A DNA stretch of 59,045 nucleotides from Thermodesulfobacteriota bacterium (GCA_024763535.1 JANTFH010000011.1:1-59045); one strand, 5' to 3'; positions 16,698 to 28,894 are shown, numbered from the stretch's first letter. The notes: generated from the letters alone by a model not told the origin. Program-made: numbers and translations.

Positions 16698-18995
16698 TCA
16701 GCCCAGGAACTTAAGGGTGGCAATTTTGAGTGATAAAAGCTTGCGGCCGCGATCGCGAAAGATGATATCAAGCTTGGCATTATCTCCGGAACCTTTAACT
16801 CCGGCAACTACACCGGGACCGAAAACCGAGTGCTCCACCCGGCTGCCAGATACAAAAGAGGGCGCTTTATCAACCTCGCCGGCAGCTCCCGCAGACCTTG
16901 CCGCGGCAGCTGTTTTAGCGGCACTTTTTCTTTTCTCAAAGTTTAAATTACGAACCGGAGCGGGCCTCTCTGTCTGACCTGCAGAGGCTTGCGAACGAAT
17001 CCGTGCACTCCCGCCTACAGCCGGCAGCAGGCGGCCGGAATCATGCACTTTACCATTACGATCTTCACGTTTGAGTAATTCCAGGGGAATATCAAGTAGA
17101 AAACGCGAGGGCCGGTTATCCATGGTCTGGCCGTAGAGACGCCGTACCCGACAGGCCGACAGGTGCAGTTTCTGCCGGGCCCGGGTCATACCAACATAGC
17201 AGAGACGCCGCTCCTCTTCCAGAAGCTCCGGTTTCTCATAACTGCGCTTACCCGGGAACAGCCCCTCTTCCAGACCGACCAAAAAAACCTCATTAAATTC
17301 AAGTCCTTTAGCCCGATGAATAGTCATCAGAGTTACACGGGACTGAGCTGCTTCATCGAGATGATCATCATTTATCAGGGCAACATTTTCAAGATAGGCC
17401 GCCAGAGTCGGCTTCTCCTGTTCATCCTCCCAGAGTTCAATGGCATTCAGAAGCTCGGCGATATTCTCCTGCCGGGTCTGAGCCTGAACCGGATCATTAT
17501 TTTTCAGAAGCCACTCGGCAAAACCGATACCGGCAACAATCTCAGCACAGAGCCGGCTCGGCCGACACCCCTCCTGATCCCGGCGGCGCCATTGCCGAAT
17601 CATATCCGCCAGGCCGATAAGCGAGTTTCGGGCTCCGCCCCGGATCAACGCTTCAGATTGCAGCCGCTCCAGGGTATCCCAGAGACTTAAATCATGTTCT
17701 TCAGCATAAGCCTGTAGCTGCTCGACTGAAGTTTTGCCGACGCCCCGGGTCGGGATATTCAATATCCGCAACAAACTGAGGCCGTCCCGTTCATTATTAA
17801 CCACTTTGAGATAGGCCAGCAGATCCCGAACCTCAGCCCGGTCGTAAAACTTGGTACCGCCGACTATCGTGTAGGGAATCGCCCGGCGGCTCAAACCCTC
17901 TTCAAAGATTCGTGACTGAGCGTTGGTGCGATAGAATATTGCGAACTCACCCGGCTCCCGAACCGAGGTACTGATCCGTTTCACCACATAGCTGCATTCA
18001 TCGGCCTCATTCGCCGCCAGATAGAGGGAAACCTTGTCTCCGGAATGGTTACTGGTCCAGAGATCTTTACCTTTACGTCTCTTGTTGGCGGCGATCACCC
18101 GATTGGCGGCCTTAAGAATCGTTGCCGTGGAACGATAGTTCTCCTCCAGACGTATAACCTTAGCTTCGGAATAGTCGGATTCAAAATCGAGGATATTCTT
18201 AATCTGGGCCCCGCGCCAGCTGTAGATCGACTGATCATCATCGCCGACGACGCAGAGATTGCGGCGCGGTTCCGCCAGCAGGCCGATCAGGCGATACTGG
18301 ATCTCATTGGTATCCTGATATTCATCCACGAGAATGTAGCTAAAACGCTCCCGGTAGGACTCTAAAAGCTCAGGATGCCGGTTAAACAGGGCAACCGTAT
18401 GAAAAAGCAGATCACCGAAATCGAGAGCATCGTTATCCTTTAAGCCCTGCTGGTAAAGTTTGTAAACCTCCGCTACCAACCGGAGTTTGGGATTGGGGGC
18501 ATGGTGTACTTCCTGAGCGTAATCCTCGGGACTGACACCGCGATTTTTGGCATCTTCGATAACCGAACTTAAGTAATTAACCGGAAACATGGTCGGGGTC
18601 AGATTGAGTTTCCGGATAATCTCTTTCAAGAGAGCGGTCTGCTCCCGGTCACTGTAGATCGAAAATTTAGCAGAGAAGCCTAAGAGTTCACCATGAAGCC
18701 GAAGAATCCGGGCACAGCTGGAGTGAAAAGTTGAAATCCACATGCTCTGAGCTACGGGACCGATCATCTCCCGGACCCGCTCCCGCATCTCCTGAGCCGC
18801 CTTGTTGGTAAAGGTCAAGGCGATAATCTGCCGGGGTGCCACGCCCTGCGCGGTAATCAGATAGGCTATCTTATGAACAATCACCCGGGTTTTGCCGCTG
18901 CCGGCCCCGGCCAGGATCAGCAACGGCCCCGAACTCGCAAGCACCGCTTCACGCTGCACCGGATTAAGCCCGGCAACCAGATTTTCAACTTCCAT
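16698..18995 (-). CDS. pcrA: UvrD/PcrA-type superfamily 1 DNA helicase
   Basis: A 765-aa 3'-5' helicase of nucleotide excision repair and replication restart. Walker A is LAGAGSGKTRV, motif II VDEYQDTN, motif III VGDDDQSIYSWRGA, motif IV LEENYRST and motif VI YVGMTRARQKL. The C-terminus (FGPGVVAGVKGSGDNAKLDI) is the PcrA/UvrD Tudor-like domain that binds RNA polymerase in homologues. Length and motif order are canonical. uvrD is an equally valid name. Confidence 0.95.
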   Translation of the reverse strand: MEVENLVAGLNPVQREAVLASSGPLLILAGAGSGKTRVIVHKIAYLITAQGVAPRQIIALTFTNKAAQEMRERVREMIGPVAQSMWISTFHSSCARILRLHGELLGFSAKFSIYSDREQTALLKEIIRKLNLTPTMFPVNYLSSVIEDAKNRGVSPEDYAQEVHHAPNPKLRLVAEVYKLYQQGLKDNDALDFGDLLFHTVALFNRHPELLESYRERFSYILVDEYQDTNEIQYRLIGLLAEPRRNLCVVGDDDQSIYSWRGAQIKNILDFESDYSEAKVIRLEENYRSTATILKAANRVIAANKRRKGKDLWTSNHSGDKVSLYLAANEADECSYVVKRISTSVREPGEFAIFYRTNAQSRIFEEGLSRRAIPYTIVGGTKFYDRAEVRDLLAYLKVVNNERDGLSLLRILNIPTRGVGKTSVEQLQAYAEEHDLSLWDTLERLQSEALIRGGARNSLIGLADMIRQWRRRDQEGCRPSRLCAEIVAGIGFAEWLLKNNDPVQAQTRQENIAELLNAIELWEDEQEKPTLAAYLENVALINDDHLDEAAQSRVTLMTIHRAKGLEFNEVFLVGLEEGLFPGKRSYEKPELLEEERRLCYVGMTRARQKLHLSACRVRRLYGQTMDNRPSRFLLDIPLELLKREDRNGKVHDSGRLLPAVGGSARIRSQASAGQTERPAPVRNLNFEKRKSAAKTAAAARSAGAAGEVDKAPSFVSGSRVEHSVFGPGVVAGVKGSGDNAKLDIIFRDRGRKLLSLKIATLKFLG

Positions 18996-19081
18996 TAATT
19001 ATCTTGCCCAAAACGTATTGACGGTTTTCGGTTGTCCGCTGAGTAATAATATTCAACCGCTGACCGGATCGAAGTTAAAGG

Positions 19082-20860
19082 TTAATGCCCCCCCGGCAGT
19101 TCGCGTTCCAGCAGAGCCCGGTTGTAGGCCGAAATGATGTCCTGACGTGAGATCATACCGACCAGATGGCGGGGATTATCTTCAGCAACCACCGGCAGGT
19201 AATCGATATTGCGGGAACCGATCTTCTGCAGAGCCCGACCCAGATGGTCCTGAGCCGTAACCGTCAAAACCTTGTCCCGGGCCAGTTCTTTGGCCACGAT
19301 AAGATCTTCCAACTCCTCCTCATAAACCAGCTCCCGGAGATCCTGAATACTCAAAATACCGCTCAGCAAACCTTCACTGTCAACCACCGGGAAGGCGGTT
19401 TTGCGTGACTTCGGCAGAAACTGCAGAATTGACTTAAGCTTCATGGTTTCAGGGATAGTCTCCAACTCGCCCCGATACATAACATCACCAATCTTGATCG
19501 AGCGCAGCAGATTTACCTCACGCCCATCCTCCAGATGAATCCCTTCCCGGGCCAGGCCGAAGGTATCGATACCTTCCCGCTCAATACTGCGGGCCACCAT
19601 GATGCCGAATACCGTAGCAAACATCGCCGGCAGAATAATCTGAGATTCACCGGTCAATTCATAAGCTAAAAAAATTGCCGTCAGCGGAGCATGGGTTACC
19701 GCCGAGAGAAAGGCACCGAGACCGACAATCGCATAACCGTCCGGAGAGATAACCACGCCGGGAAAAAGCTGAGCGGCAATCTGACCACAACAGGAGCCCA
19801 AAACCACCCCGACAAACATGATCGGCGCGAAAAGCCCACCGGCACCGCCGGAACCGAGGCAGATAGAGGTGGCCAGAATCTTCGCCAAAACTAGAGCCAA
19901 GGCCATATACCATATCGGTGGAGCGTTGAAAATATGGCCGAAATGAACGTAGACATCGCCCATTACCTGCGGGAAAGATATGCCGATAATGCCGACCAGA
20001 AGACCGCCTAGAGCCGGCTTCAGATAGCGCGGGAAGCGCAGCTTGGTAAAGAAATCCTGTATCCTGTAAAAAAAGCGGATAAAAAAAGCGGCAAACAGAC
20101 CGATAACCACCCCCATAGCCACATAAACCAGGAGCTCACGGTAACTGGTCAGAGCAAATGGCGGGGTATCGAAAAGTCGCTCATTACCGAAAATTAACCG
20201 GGTCGAAACCACTGAAGTGGCGGCGGCGATAACCACAGGAGTGAAAATCGCCAGACCGATATCACCCATCATGATGATTTCCAGAGCAAAAAAGACTCCG
20301 GCAATCGGAGCATTAAAAGTCGCGGCAATCCCGCCGGCAACCCCGCAGGCAATCAGAAGCCGTACCCGGCCCGGATTGAAGGAGAAAAATCCGGCCACCA
20401 GCTGACCGATCGCCCCGCCGATGGTGGCGATCGGGCCCTCCTGTCCGGCTGAACCGCCGGTACCGATCGTAATCGCCGGAGCCACAATTTTGATCCAGAT
20501 ATTGCGCCGGGCCAGACGACCCCGACCGAGATTAACCGTTTTCAGAAAATTGGGCAGGCCGTAACCGCAAACATATCCGGGCTGAGCTATCTCCAGGGGA
20601 ATCAGCAGCAATCCTCCAAACATCGGAATCAAAGGCATAAGATAAACTTTCCAGCCCCCTTCGGCAACCCCTAAAACCCAGGAACCGGAAACAAAAAGAT
20701 AGTCGTGCACCAATTCAATCGCAAAACGTAAGCCCCAGTTGCCAAGCGCGCTCAAGACCCCGATCCAGAGTGCAAGCAGGATAAGAAAATAGTTTTCCGA
20801 AATACCGAAACGATTTTTCAGGTTGACTATCTTATTGACATATTTTTTTTGCGATAACAT
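19082..20860 (-). CDS. CLC-family chloride channel/antiporter with two CBS domains
   Basis: A 592-aa protein. Residues 1-440 form the CLC membrane core: the anion-site loops GYGLP (99-103) and GGSAGQEGPI, with the gating Glu at 141, and GGAGGLFAPIM further on. Residues from about 455 hold two CBS modules (FPVVDSEGLLSGILSIQDL and YLPVVAEDNPRHLVGMISR), which bind adenine nucleotides in homologues. The external Glu suggests H+/Cl- exchange or a gated channel, but which of the two cannot be told. It stands alone between glmS and pcrA. Confidence 0.93.
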   Translation of the reverse strand: MLSQKKYVNKIVNLKNRFGISENYFLILLALWIGVLSALGNWGLRFAIELVHDYLFVSGSWVLGVAEGGWKVYLMPLIPMFGGLLLIPLEIAQPGYVCGYGLPNFLKTVNLGRGRLARRNIWIKIVAPAITIGTGGSAGQEGPIATIGGAIGQLVAGFFSFNPGRVRLLIACGVAGGIAATFNAPIAGVFFALEIIMMGDIGLAIFTPVVIAAATSVVSTRLIFGNERLFDTPPFALTSYRELLVYVAMGVVIGLFAAFFIRFFYRIQDFFTKLRFPRYLKPALGGLLVGIIGISFPQVMGDVYVHFGHIFNAPPIWYMALALVLAKILATSICLGSGGAGGLFAPIMFVGVVLGSCCGQIAAQLFPGVVISPDGYAIVGLGAFLSAVTHAPLTAIFLAYELTGESQIILPAMFATVFGIMVARSIEREGIDTFGLAREGIHLEDGREVNLLRSIKIGDVMYRGELETIPETMKLKSILQFLPKSRKTAFPVVDSEGLLSGILSIQDLRELVYEEELEDLIVAKELARDKVLTVTAQDHLGRALQKIGSRNIDYLPVVAEDNPRHLVGMISRQDIISAYNRALLERELPGGH

Positions 20861-21033
20861 TAAAAAGACCGGTAGTAGTGGCTAACAAACAAGAAATACC
20901 AACTAAAAAAGGTTAGAATTTTCGGCAGCAGCGAAGAGTTAAAAGAGTCAGAACAGTCAAAGGCGTCTCAAGGGTTTGTCCCTGCGATTCAACCTTTCCC
21001 AACTCTCCGACCGGTTAAAAATCTTCACATTAT

Positions 21034-22875
21034 CTATTCGACGGTAACACTCTTAGCCAGGTTGCGGGGCTGATCTACATCCGTACCTTTAAGAACCGCG
21101 GTATAATAAGCCAGCAGTTGCAAGGGTATAACATAGAGCAGCGGGTTTAACTCCTCACCAACCTTTTCGACGACAAAATGGTCCAGCCTGTCAATCTCGG
21201 CCGAAACTTCAAGATCGGGCCCGGAAAAAAGCAGCAGACGCCCGTCCCGGGCCGCTACCTCCTGAAAATTACTGACAATTTTCTCTAAGTGACGATCCGG
21301 CGGAGCCAACACAACCACCGGCATCGCTTCATCGATAAGGGCGATAGGCCCGTGTTTCATCTCACCGGCGGGATAGCCCTCGGCATGGATATAGGATATC
21401 TCTTTAAGTTTCAGCGCCCCTTCCAGAGCAATCGGGAAATTGAGTCCCCGGGCAAGGTATAGATAATCACTGACCTGATGATAACGGCGAGCCATAAGCT
21501 CTAGTTTTGAAGCCCGCTCCAGAACCTTCTCAATGGCCTGCGGCAGATGCAGCAGAGCCTTTACCTGCCGAGCAATCTGGATCTCGTTCAGGCTCTGACG
21601 GATCGCGGCAAATTCCAGTGTCAAAAGAAAGAGGGCGGTCAGCTGGGTTGTAAAAGCCTTGGTCGAAGCCACCCCGATTTCCGGCCCGGCATGGGTATAT
21701 AGCACCCCGTCACAAAGTCTGGCGATACTGCTCTCCATAACATTACAGATCGCCAGCAGAGAGGCTCCCCGGCGGCGGGCCTCCTGCAGGGCCGCCAGGG
21801 TATCCGCGGTCTCTCCCGACTGGGAGATTCCGATCACCAGGGTTTCGGGCCCGACCAGGGGGTCGCGATAACGAAATTCGGAGGCGATATCGACTTCAGC
21901 CGGAATTCTTGCTAGATTCTCCAGCCAATATTTAGCCACCAGGCCGGCGTGCCAGGAGGTGCCGCAGGCAACAATTTTAATCTCCTTGAAAGACTGCCAG
22001 CGGGCCTCGGAAAATCCGATTTCAGAAAGATCAACCCCGTTACGATCCTCCCTGAGACGGCCCAGAAGGGTATTGGAAACCGCATCGGGCTGTTCGAATA
22101 TCTCTTTCAGCATGAAATGTTTATAACCGCTTTTTTCCGCCATAATCGGATCCCAGGTGATCCGGCGGACCGATTTCTCCCGGGGCGAACCGTCGCTGAG
22201 ACCGACAACCTGCATCCCGTTATAATCAAAAACCGCCATCTCGCCGTCATCCAGAAAAATAACCTCTTTGGACCAGGCCAGAAGGGCTGGGATATCCGAG
22301 GCGACGAAATATTCGCCGACCTTTTCTCCCAAGGCCATAACCAGAGGGCTGCTCTGGCGGGCGACGATCATTTTCTCCGGCTCTTTTTCATAGAGTACGG
22401 CCAGCGCGTAAGTACCCCGGACACAAAGCAGAGAACGACTTACCGCCTGACTAAAATCGGCTCCGGATTTAAGTTCCCGGACAATCAGGTGGCTGATAAC
22501 CTCTGTATCTGTCTCCGATGCGAATTCATGACCGGCATCACTAAGTTCCCGGCGCAACTCCAGATAGTTCTCAATAATCCCGTTATGGACGACCACAATG
22601 CCTTCATATTTATGCGGATGGGCATTCGCTTCCGTCGGGCGACCATGCGTGGCCCAGCGGGTATGACCGATAACCGGGGTTCCGCGTAAACGCTCCTCAC
22701 GGATTTTCTCCTCCAGACCGATCAACTTACCGACACTGCGATAGATATCGATCTTTTCTCCGGCCAAAACCGCTATACCAGCGGAGTCATAGCCCCGGTA
22801 TTCCAGCTTACGCAAACCATCAAGAACCACCGGTACCCCGTTTTTAGGCCCAATATAAGCAACGATACCACACAT
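21034..22875 (-). CDS. glmS: Glutamine-fructose-6-phosphate aminotransferase
   Basis: A 613-aa cytosolic enzyme that makes glucosamine-6-phosphate for peptidoglycan and LPS. The mature N-terminus CGIVAYIG has the catalytic Cys2, RWATHGRPTEANAHPH is the glutaminase motif, and two SIS domains follow (GTSWHAGLVAKYW, SQSGETADTLAAL). The C-terminus NLAKSVTVE is invariant. The start is ATG 22875, two bases before which glmU ends, with GAGGAG overlapping the glmU end. Upstream reading is excluded because Cys must become the N-terminus. No glmS ribozyme is expected or seen. Confidence 0.97.
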   Translation of the reverse strand: MCGIVAYIGPKNGVPVVLDGLRKLEYRGYDSAGIAVLAGEKIDIYRSVGKLIGLEEKIREERLRGTPVIGHTRWATHGRPTEANAHPHKYEGIVVVHNGIIENYLELRRELSDAGHEFASETDTEVISHLIVRELKSGADFSQAVSRSLLCVRGTYALAVLYEKEPEKMIVARQSSPLVMALGEKVGEYFVASDIPALLAWSKEVIFLDDGEMAVFDYNGMQVVGLSDGSPREKSVRRITWDPIMAEKSGYKHFMLKEIFEQPDAVSNTLLGRLREDRNGVDLSEIGFSEARWQSFKEIKIVACGTSWHAGLVAKYWLENLARIPAEVDIASEFRYRDPLVGPETLVIGISQSGETADTLAALQEARRRGASLLAICNVMESSIARLCDGVLYTHAGPEIGVASTKAFTTQLTALFLLTLEFAAIRQSLNEIQIARQVKALLHLPQAIEKVLERASKLELMARRYHQVSDYLYLARGLNFPIALEGALKLKEISYIHAEGYPAGEMKHGPIALIDEAMPVVVLAPPDRHLEKIVSNFQEVAARDGRLLLFSGPDLEVSAEIDRLDHFVVEKVGEELNPLLYVIPLQLLAYYTAVLKGTDVDQPRNLAKSVTVE

Positions 22876-22876
22876 C

Positions 22877-24277
22877 CTATTTCTCCTCTGCCGAATGACG
22901 CCGCCAGGCCATACCCCGACGGGCAAACTCCTTCTGACGTACCCGGGCGGTGACCATCGTATTCTCCGGCACATCCCGGGTCACCGTTGTTCCGGAACCA
23001 ACCAGAACATCGTTCCCAAGTTCTACCGGAGCCACCAGCTGTGAATCGGAACCGACAAAGACCCGTTCACCGATAACCGTCTTAAACTTGTTAAAACCGT
23101 CATAGTTGCAGGTAATCGTACCCGCCCCCAGATTACTTTCCGCCCCGACCTCGGCATCACCGATATAGGAGAGATGTGAAGCCTTGGCTCCCCTGCCGAA
23201 GTGTACTTTTTTGGTTTCAACAAAATTGCCGATTTTTACTTCGGCCGCGATAATTGAACCGGGACGGATTCGGGCAAAAGGCCCTATCATCGACTGCATC
23301 CCGATTTCAGCTTCTTCAATCACGGAATAGGGTTTAATCTCAACCCGGTCGCTGATAGAGCTGTTTTTAATCTGGGCCCCGGCCCCGAGCCGGCAGCCGC
23401 TGCCGACCGTCGTCTTCCCCATCAAGGAGACCCCGGGAGCAATTTCCGTATCCCGGCCGATGCTCACCCGGGGAGCAATCCGCACCTGCTCCGGGGCCTG
23501 AATCGTAACCCCGTTATCAAGCCATGATTCAGCTATCCGGGAGGCCATAAACGCTTCCAGTAAAACCAGATCCCGGCGATTGTTGACCCCTAAGATCTCC
23601 CGGCTGTCTTCAACATCATAGATAGCGGTAAATGCCCCTTCCCGCCGGGCGAACGCAACCATATCGGTAAGATAATACTCTCCTTGAGCATTATTGCAAT
23701 CAGTTTCCTCCAAGGCCCGGCGTAAAAGATCAATATCAACTATATAAGTACCTGAATTAATACGTTTAACCTCGAGCTGAGCGGGAGAGGCATCGCGGGC
23801 TTCGACAATCGCCACAGGGGCTTCTCTCTCATCCACCAGAACCCGGCCATAGGCTCCGCCATCATCCAGCACCGCCGTCATAACCGACAGTTTGGCCTTC
23901 AGCCGACGATGCTTCTCATAGAAACGGGTTAGAGTGTCAACCTGCATAAGGGGAACATCACCACATAAAATCAGGACATCTCCGGTTGCCTTCTTAAGAC
24001 CCTTAAGGGCGGCGGCGACCGCGTCTCCAGTACCTTTCGGCACCAGCTGCCGAGCCCAGGCCGTCTTCTTCAAATCAGCAAATGAGGCTTTAACCCGGTC
24101 GCCGTCATCATCACCGCTGATCACCACGACACTACTATTTATACCAACCTCGGAAATAACCCTCAAAGGATAGCTGAGCAGCGGCTCGCCCAAGATTTCA
24201 TGCAGAACCTTAGGAAATTGTGACTGCATTCTGGTGCCGCGACCGGCGGCTAAAACTATAGCGGTGAGATCCTGCAT
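22877..24277 (-). CDS. glmU: Bifunctional UDP-GlcNAc pyrophosphorylase/glucosamine-1-P acetyltransferase
   Basis: A 466-aa enzyme that completes UDP-GlcNAc synthesis. The N-terminal uridylyltransferase has VLAAGRGTRMQSQFPKVLH and the LCGDVPLM metal site. The C-terminal left-handed beta-helix has hexapeptide repeats and the NFVETKKVHFGRGAKASHLS and GAGTITCNYDG acetyltransferase motifs. ATG 24277 follows GGGAGG. The atpC-glmU-glmS order is the same as in E. coli, though a terminator separates atpC from glmU here. Confidence 0.97.
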   Translation of the reverse strand: MQDLTAIVLAAGRGTRMQSQFPKVLHEILGEPLLSYPLRVISEVGINSSVVVISGDDDGDRVKASFADLKKTAWARQLVPKGTGDAVAAALKGLKKATGDVLILCGDVPLMQVDTLTRFYEKHRRLKAKLSVMTAVLDDGGAYGRVLVDEREAPVAIVEARDASPAQLEVKRINSGTYIVDIDLLRRALEETDCNNAQGEYYLTDMVAFARREGAFTAIYDVEDSREILGVNNRRDLVLLEAFMASRIAESWLDNGVTIQAPEQVRIAPRVSIGRDTEIAPGVSLMGKTTVGSGCRLGAGAQIKNSSISDRVEIKPYSVIEEAEIGMQSMIGPFARIRPGSIIAAEVKIGNFVETKKVHFGRGAKASHLSYIGDAEVGAESNLGAGTITCNYDGFNKFKTVIGERVFVGSDSQLVAPVELGNDVLVGSGTTVTRDVPENTMVTARVRQKEFARRGMAWRRHSAEEK

Positions 24278-24296
24278 CGGTTTTCCTCCCCAAAAA

Positions 24297-24328
24297 CGCA
24301 AAAAACGGGAGCTTTTAGACTCCCGTTT
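24297..24328 (-). terminator. Rho-independent terminator after the atp operon
   Basis: On the minus strand AAACGGGAG (24328-24320) pairs with CTCCCGTTT (24311-24303) around an eight-nt loop and continues into a TTT run. It lies 40 nt after the atpC stop codon and just before glmU. Confidence 0.8.
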
Positions 24329-24368
24329 CCAGGCTTAAAGCCCGTACATAATTATATCCAAACTGTAA

Positions 24369-24776
24369 TCAGATTTTAGCAACCGCGATCCGGTTCATCG
24401 CCCGATCCAAGGCCGCTAACTCTTCAAAATAATCCTTGTCTTCAGGACCCATGCCAGCCAGCCGGCCTTCGGCCCGCTGCCGGGCTTTCTCGGCCCGTTC
24501 AAGATCGATATCTTCCGGCAGTTCCGCCGCATCCAGCAGGACAATTACCTGATAGTACTCAACTTCAGCGTAGCCATGTGAAACCGCCACATAGCGCAAC
24601 TGGCTGCCTTGGCGATAAATAAGCTGACCGACACTTATTGTTGAGAGAAAAGGGGTATGGCCGGGGAGAACCCCGAACTGCCCCTCTTCACCGGGAGCTA
24701 TAACCTCATCAACTTCAACATCGAGTACCTCACGATACGGACTTGCTATCTTAAGGCGTATTTTATCACTTTCCAT
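24369..24776 (-). CDS. atpC: F1 ATP synthase epsilon subunit
   Basis: A 135-aa subunit of the central stalk. The beta-sandwich shows VIAPGEEGQFGVLPGHTPFLS, the typical epsilon motif, followed by a helical hairpin (ERAEKARQRAEGRL). ATG 24776 gives the normal N-terminus ESDKIRLKIASP; a TTG 18 nt upstream has weaker support. It is the last gene of the atp transcript. Confidence 0.95.
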   Translation of the reverse strand: MESDKIRLKIASPYREVLDVEVDEVIAPGEEGQFGVLPGHTPFLSTISVGQLIYRQGSQLRYVAVSHGYAEVEYYQVIVLLDAAELPEDIDLERAEKARQRAEGRLAGMGPEDKDYFEELAALDRAMNRIAVAKI

Positions 24777-24845
24777 AACTGTAGAATCTCTCAACAGACT
24801 TTAATATAGCAGTTAACCGCAAATAAGCAGAAAATACCAACCAGG

Positions 24846-26285
<1,440 letters not shown>

Positions 26286-26337
26286 TTATTTATATTATTA
26301 TTAAATTGTCTCAGATCACTAAAAAACCGGGCTCAGG

Positions 26338-27195
26338 TTAATTCAACGCTTCGGCGCCGCTGACGATCTCCATCAATTCCGTTGTAATCGCGGCCTGACG
26401 GGCGCGGTTATACAAGAGAGTAAGCTTAGCTGTCATCTCGGTTGCGTTGTTGGTCGCCGAATCCATAGCCGTCATCCGGGAACCGTGTTCACTGGCAACC
26501 GATTCAAGCAGCATACTGAAAATCTGGGTGCAAATATAACGCGGGATAATCTCCGCCAGCAGGGCACCTTCGGAAGGTTCATAAAGATATTCTACCGGAA
26601 TTTCGTCTTCTGCCAGGGCTTTAGGCTCCAGCGGCAGCAGACGCTTGACCACGACATCCTGGGTCATAGCCGACTGAAACTCGGTAAAAACGACGTACAC
26701 TGCATCAATTTCACCTTCAGCATAGCGATCAATAACCGGCCGGGCAACAGCCTCGGCTTGAGAAAAACTCGCACTGCCGGGATTCATCTCTTCGGTTTTA
26801 AACTCCCAGTCACGACGGCGATAATAATCGCGGGCTTTACGACCGACCACACTCAACGAAACCTCACAGTCCGGTTGCTTCTCCTTCAGGAAAGCATCTG
26901 CCGCCTTGGTAACATTGGTGTTAAAACCGCCACAGAGTCCTCGATCAGAGGTTATCACCAGCAACTCAATATTCTTTTCATCCCGCCGCTGCAGAAGCGG
27001 ATGCTTGCCGGGCTTTACCCTGACCGCCAGACTGGCCATAACATCACTCATCTTGGAAGCGTAGGGACGGGCTTGTACCACACTGTCCTGGGCCTTCTTG
27101 AGCTTTGAGGCGGCCACCATCTGCATCGCTTTGGTGATCTGCTGAGTGCTCTTGACACTGTTAATGCGTTTTCTAATATCTTTGAGATTCGCCAT
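26338..27195 (-). CDS. atpG: F1 ATP synthase gamma subunit
   Basis: A 285-aa rotor shaft subunit with the usual N-terminal coiled coil MANLKDIRKRINSVKSTQQI, TSDRGLCGGFN in the middle, and the C-terminal helix NRARQAAITTELMEIVSGAE. The length is normal. Confidence 0.97.
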   Translation of the reverse strand: MANLKDIRKRINSVKSTQQITKAMQMVAASKLKKAQDSVVQARPYASKMSDVMASLAVRVKPGKHPLLQRRDEKNIELLVITSDRGLCGGFNTNVTKAADAFLKEKQPDCEVSLSVVGRKARDYYRRRDWEFKTEEMNPGSASFSQAEAVARPVIDRYAEGEIDAVYVVFTEFQSAMTQDVVVKRLLPLEPKALAEDEIPVEYLYEPSEGALLAEIIPRYICTQIFSMLLESVASEHGSRMTAMDSATNNATEMTAKLTLLYNRARQAAITTELMEIVSGAEALN

Positions 27196-27285
27196 CTACT
27201 ATAATCCTGTATAATCCTGCTTCAGGCTTAGCTTAATACAGATCCGGTCTAATTCAAACCGGAATGAACCAAACAAGGCTTAATT

Positions 27286-28794
27286 TTAGGCCTTAAAAAC
27301 ATCCTTAAAAGCGTTAAGAGCCTCTTCAACTTTGGCCTTGATATCATCATCAATCTTCTTTTTGTCGCGCAACTCATCAACCAGCGAGGAGTAATTGGCG
27401 GCCAGAAAAGCGAAAAGCTCAGCTTCGTAACGCAGCAGAACATCAACCTCATAATCATCAATAAAGCCGTTAATCGCGGCATAGATGATAAGAACCTGCT
27501 TCTCCATCGTCAGAGGTGAATACTGATCCTGCTTCAGGATCTCAACCAGACGGACACCCCGGGCCAGCATCGCCTGGGTCGCTTTGTCCAGGTCGCTGCC
27601 GAACTGGGCAAAGGCGGCCATTTCCCGATACTGGGCCAGATCCAGACGCAGTGAACCGGCAACCTGTTTCATCGCCTTAACCTGAGCTGAACCCCCAACC
27701 CGGGAAACCGAGAGTCCGACGTTAATCGCCGGACGGATACCGGAGTAGAAAAGATCTGATTCAAGGAAGATCTGTCCGTCGGTAATCGAAATTACGTTGG
27801 TCGGAATATAGGCGGAGACGTCACCGGCCTGGGTTTCAATAATCGGCAGAGCCGTCAGAGAACCACCGCCGCGCTCATCACTCATCTTCGCGGCTCGTTC
27901 AAGCAGACGTGAGTGGACGTAGAAAACGTCACCGGGGTAAGCTTCACGGCCCGGAGGACGACGCAACAAGAGAGAGAGCTGACGATAGGCCACAGCCTGT
28001 TTGGAGAGATCATCATAGATAATCAGGGCGTGTCTACCGCTGTCACGGAAATACTCACCCATGGTAACCCCGGTATAGGGAGAGATAAACTGCAGCGGAG
28101 CCGGTTCACTCGCGGTTGAGGCAACCACGGTGGTATATTCCATCGCTCCGTACTCTTCGAGTTTGGCAACCACCTGAGCAACGGTCGAACGTTTCTGACC
28201 GATCGCCACATAAATACAGTATACATCCGTATCTTTCTGGTTGATGATAGTATCAAGGGCCACCGCCGTCTTACCAGTCTGGCGGTCACCAATGATAAGT
28301 TCACGCTGACCGCGGCCAATCGGAACCATTGAGTCAATCGCTTTAAGGCCGGTCTGCAAAGGTTCGGATACCGACTGCCGGTCAACAATTCCCGGAGCCT
28401 TGATCTCAACCCGGCGGGACTGATCGGAGTCAACCGGACCTTTACCGTCAATCGGCTGACCGAGGGCATTAACAACCCGGCCCAACAGAGCTTCACCAAC
28501 CGGGACTTCAACGATGCGCCCGGTCCGTTTAACCTCGTCTCCCTCACTGATTTCAATGTCCTCACCGAAAATCGCGGCCCCGACATTGTCCTCTTCAAGG
28601 TTGAGAACCATTCCGTAAATGTCATGGGGGAAGAGCAGAAGCTCTCCGGCCATTGCATTTTCAAGGCCGTAAATACGCGCGATACCGTCACCCACCGTCA
28701 GGATGGTTCCGGTTTCACTGACCTCAACCTTCTTCTCATAGTTCTCGATCTGATCTTTGATAATCTGACTTATCTCTTCAGCGCGTAATTCCAT
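27286..28794 (-). CDS. atpA: F1 ATP synthase alpha subunit
   Basis: A 502-aa noncatalytic nucleotide-binding subunit. The P-loop GDRQTGKTA, the region [11 protein letters not shown], and the signature [16 protein letters not shown] are clear. The start is ATG 28794 with GGGAG upstream. A 122-nt gap with a small dyad separates it from atpH. Confidence 0.98.
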   Translation of the reverse strand: MELRAEEISQIIKDQIENYEKKVEVSETGTILTVGDGIARIYGLENAMAGELLLFPHDIYGMVLNLEEDNVGAAIFGEDIEISEGDEVKRTGRIVEVPVGEALLGRVVNALGQPIDGKGPVDSDQSRRVEIKAPGIVDRQSVSEPLQTGLKAIDSMVPIGRGQRELIIGDRQTGKTAVALDTIINQKDTDVYCIYVAIGQKRSTVAQVVAKLEEYGAMEYTTVVASTASEPAPLQFISPYTGVTMGEYFRDSGRHALIIYDDLSKQAVAYRQLSLLLRRPPGREAYPGDVFYVHSRLLERAAKMSDERGGGSLTALPIIETQAGDVSAYIPTNVISITDGQIFLESDLFYSGIRPAINVGLSVSRVGGSAQVKAMKQVAGSLRLDLAQYREMAAFAQFGSDLDKATQAMLARGVRLVEILKQDQYSPLTMEKQVLIIYAAINGFIDDYEVDVLLRYEAELFAFLAANYSSLVDELRDKKKIDDDIKAKVEEALNAFKDVFKA

Positions 28795-28874
28795 GGCCTC
28801 TTACTACTCCCTAAAAAACAGTTCCTTAAATGTGATAAACCGTCTCTAAACTTATCTTTAACAACTATTTATAA

Positions 28875-28894
28875 GATCGTTACAGCTAACGATC
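28875..28894. repeat. 8-bp inverted repeat between atpH and atpA
   Basis: GATCGTTA (28875-28882) and TAACGATC (28887-28894) flank four bases. In the mRNA the hairpin lies about 80 nt before the atpA start codon. It has no U-run, so it is not a classic terminator; an mRNA stability or processing element is possible. Confidence 0.5.

Noticed and set aside
21949-22689. A 246-codon frame opposite glmS
   Set aside because: glmS motifs are unambiguous on the other strand; the shadow has no family resemblance.
22860-22974. glmS ribozyme or leader upstream of glmS
   Set aside because: glmU ends two bases before the glmS start codon and no ribozyme-like fold can fit.
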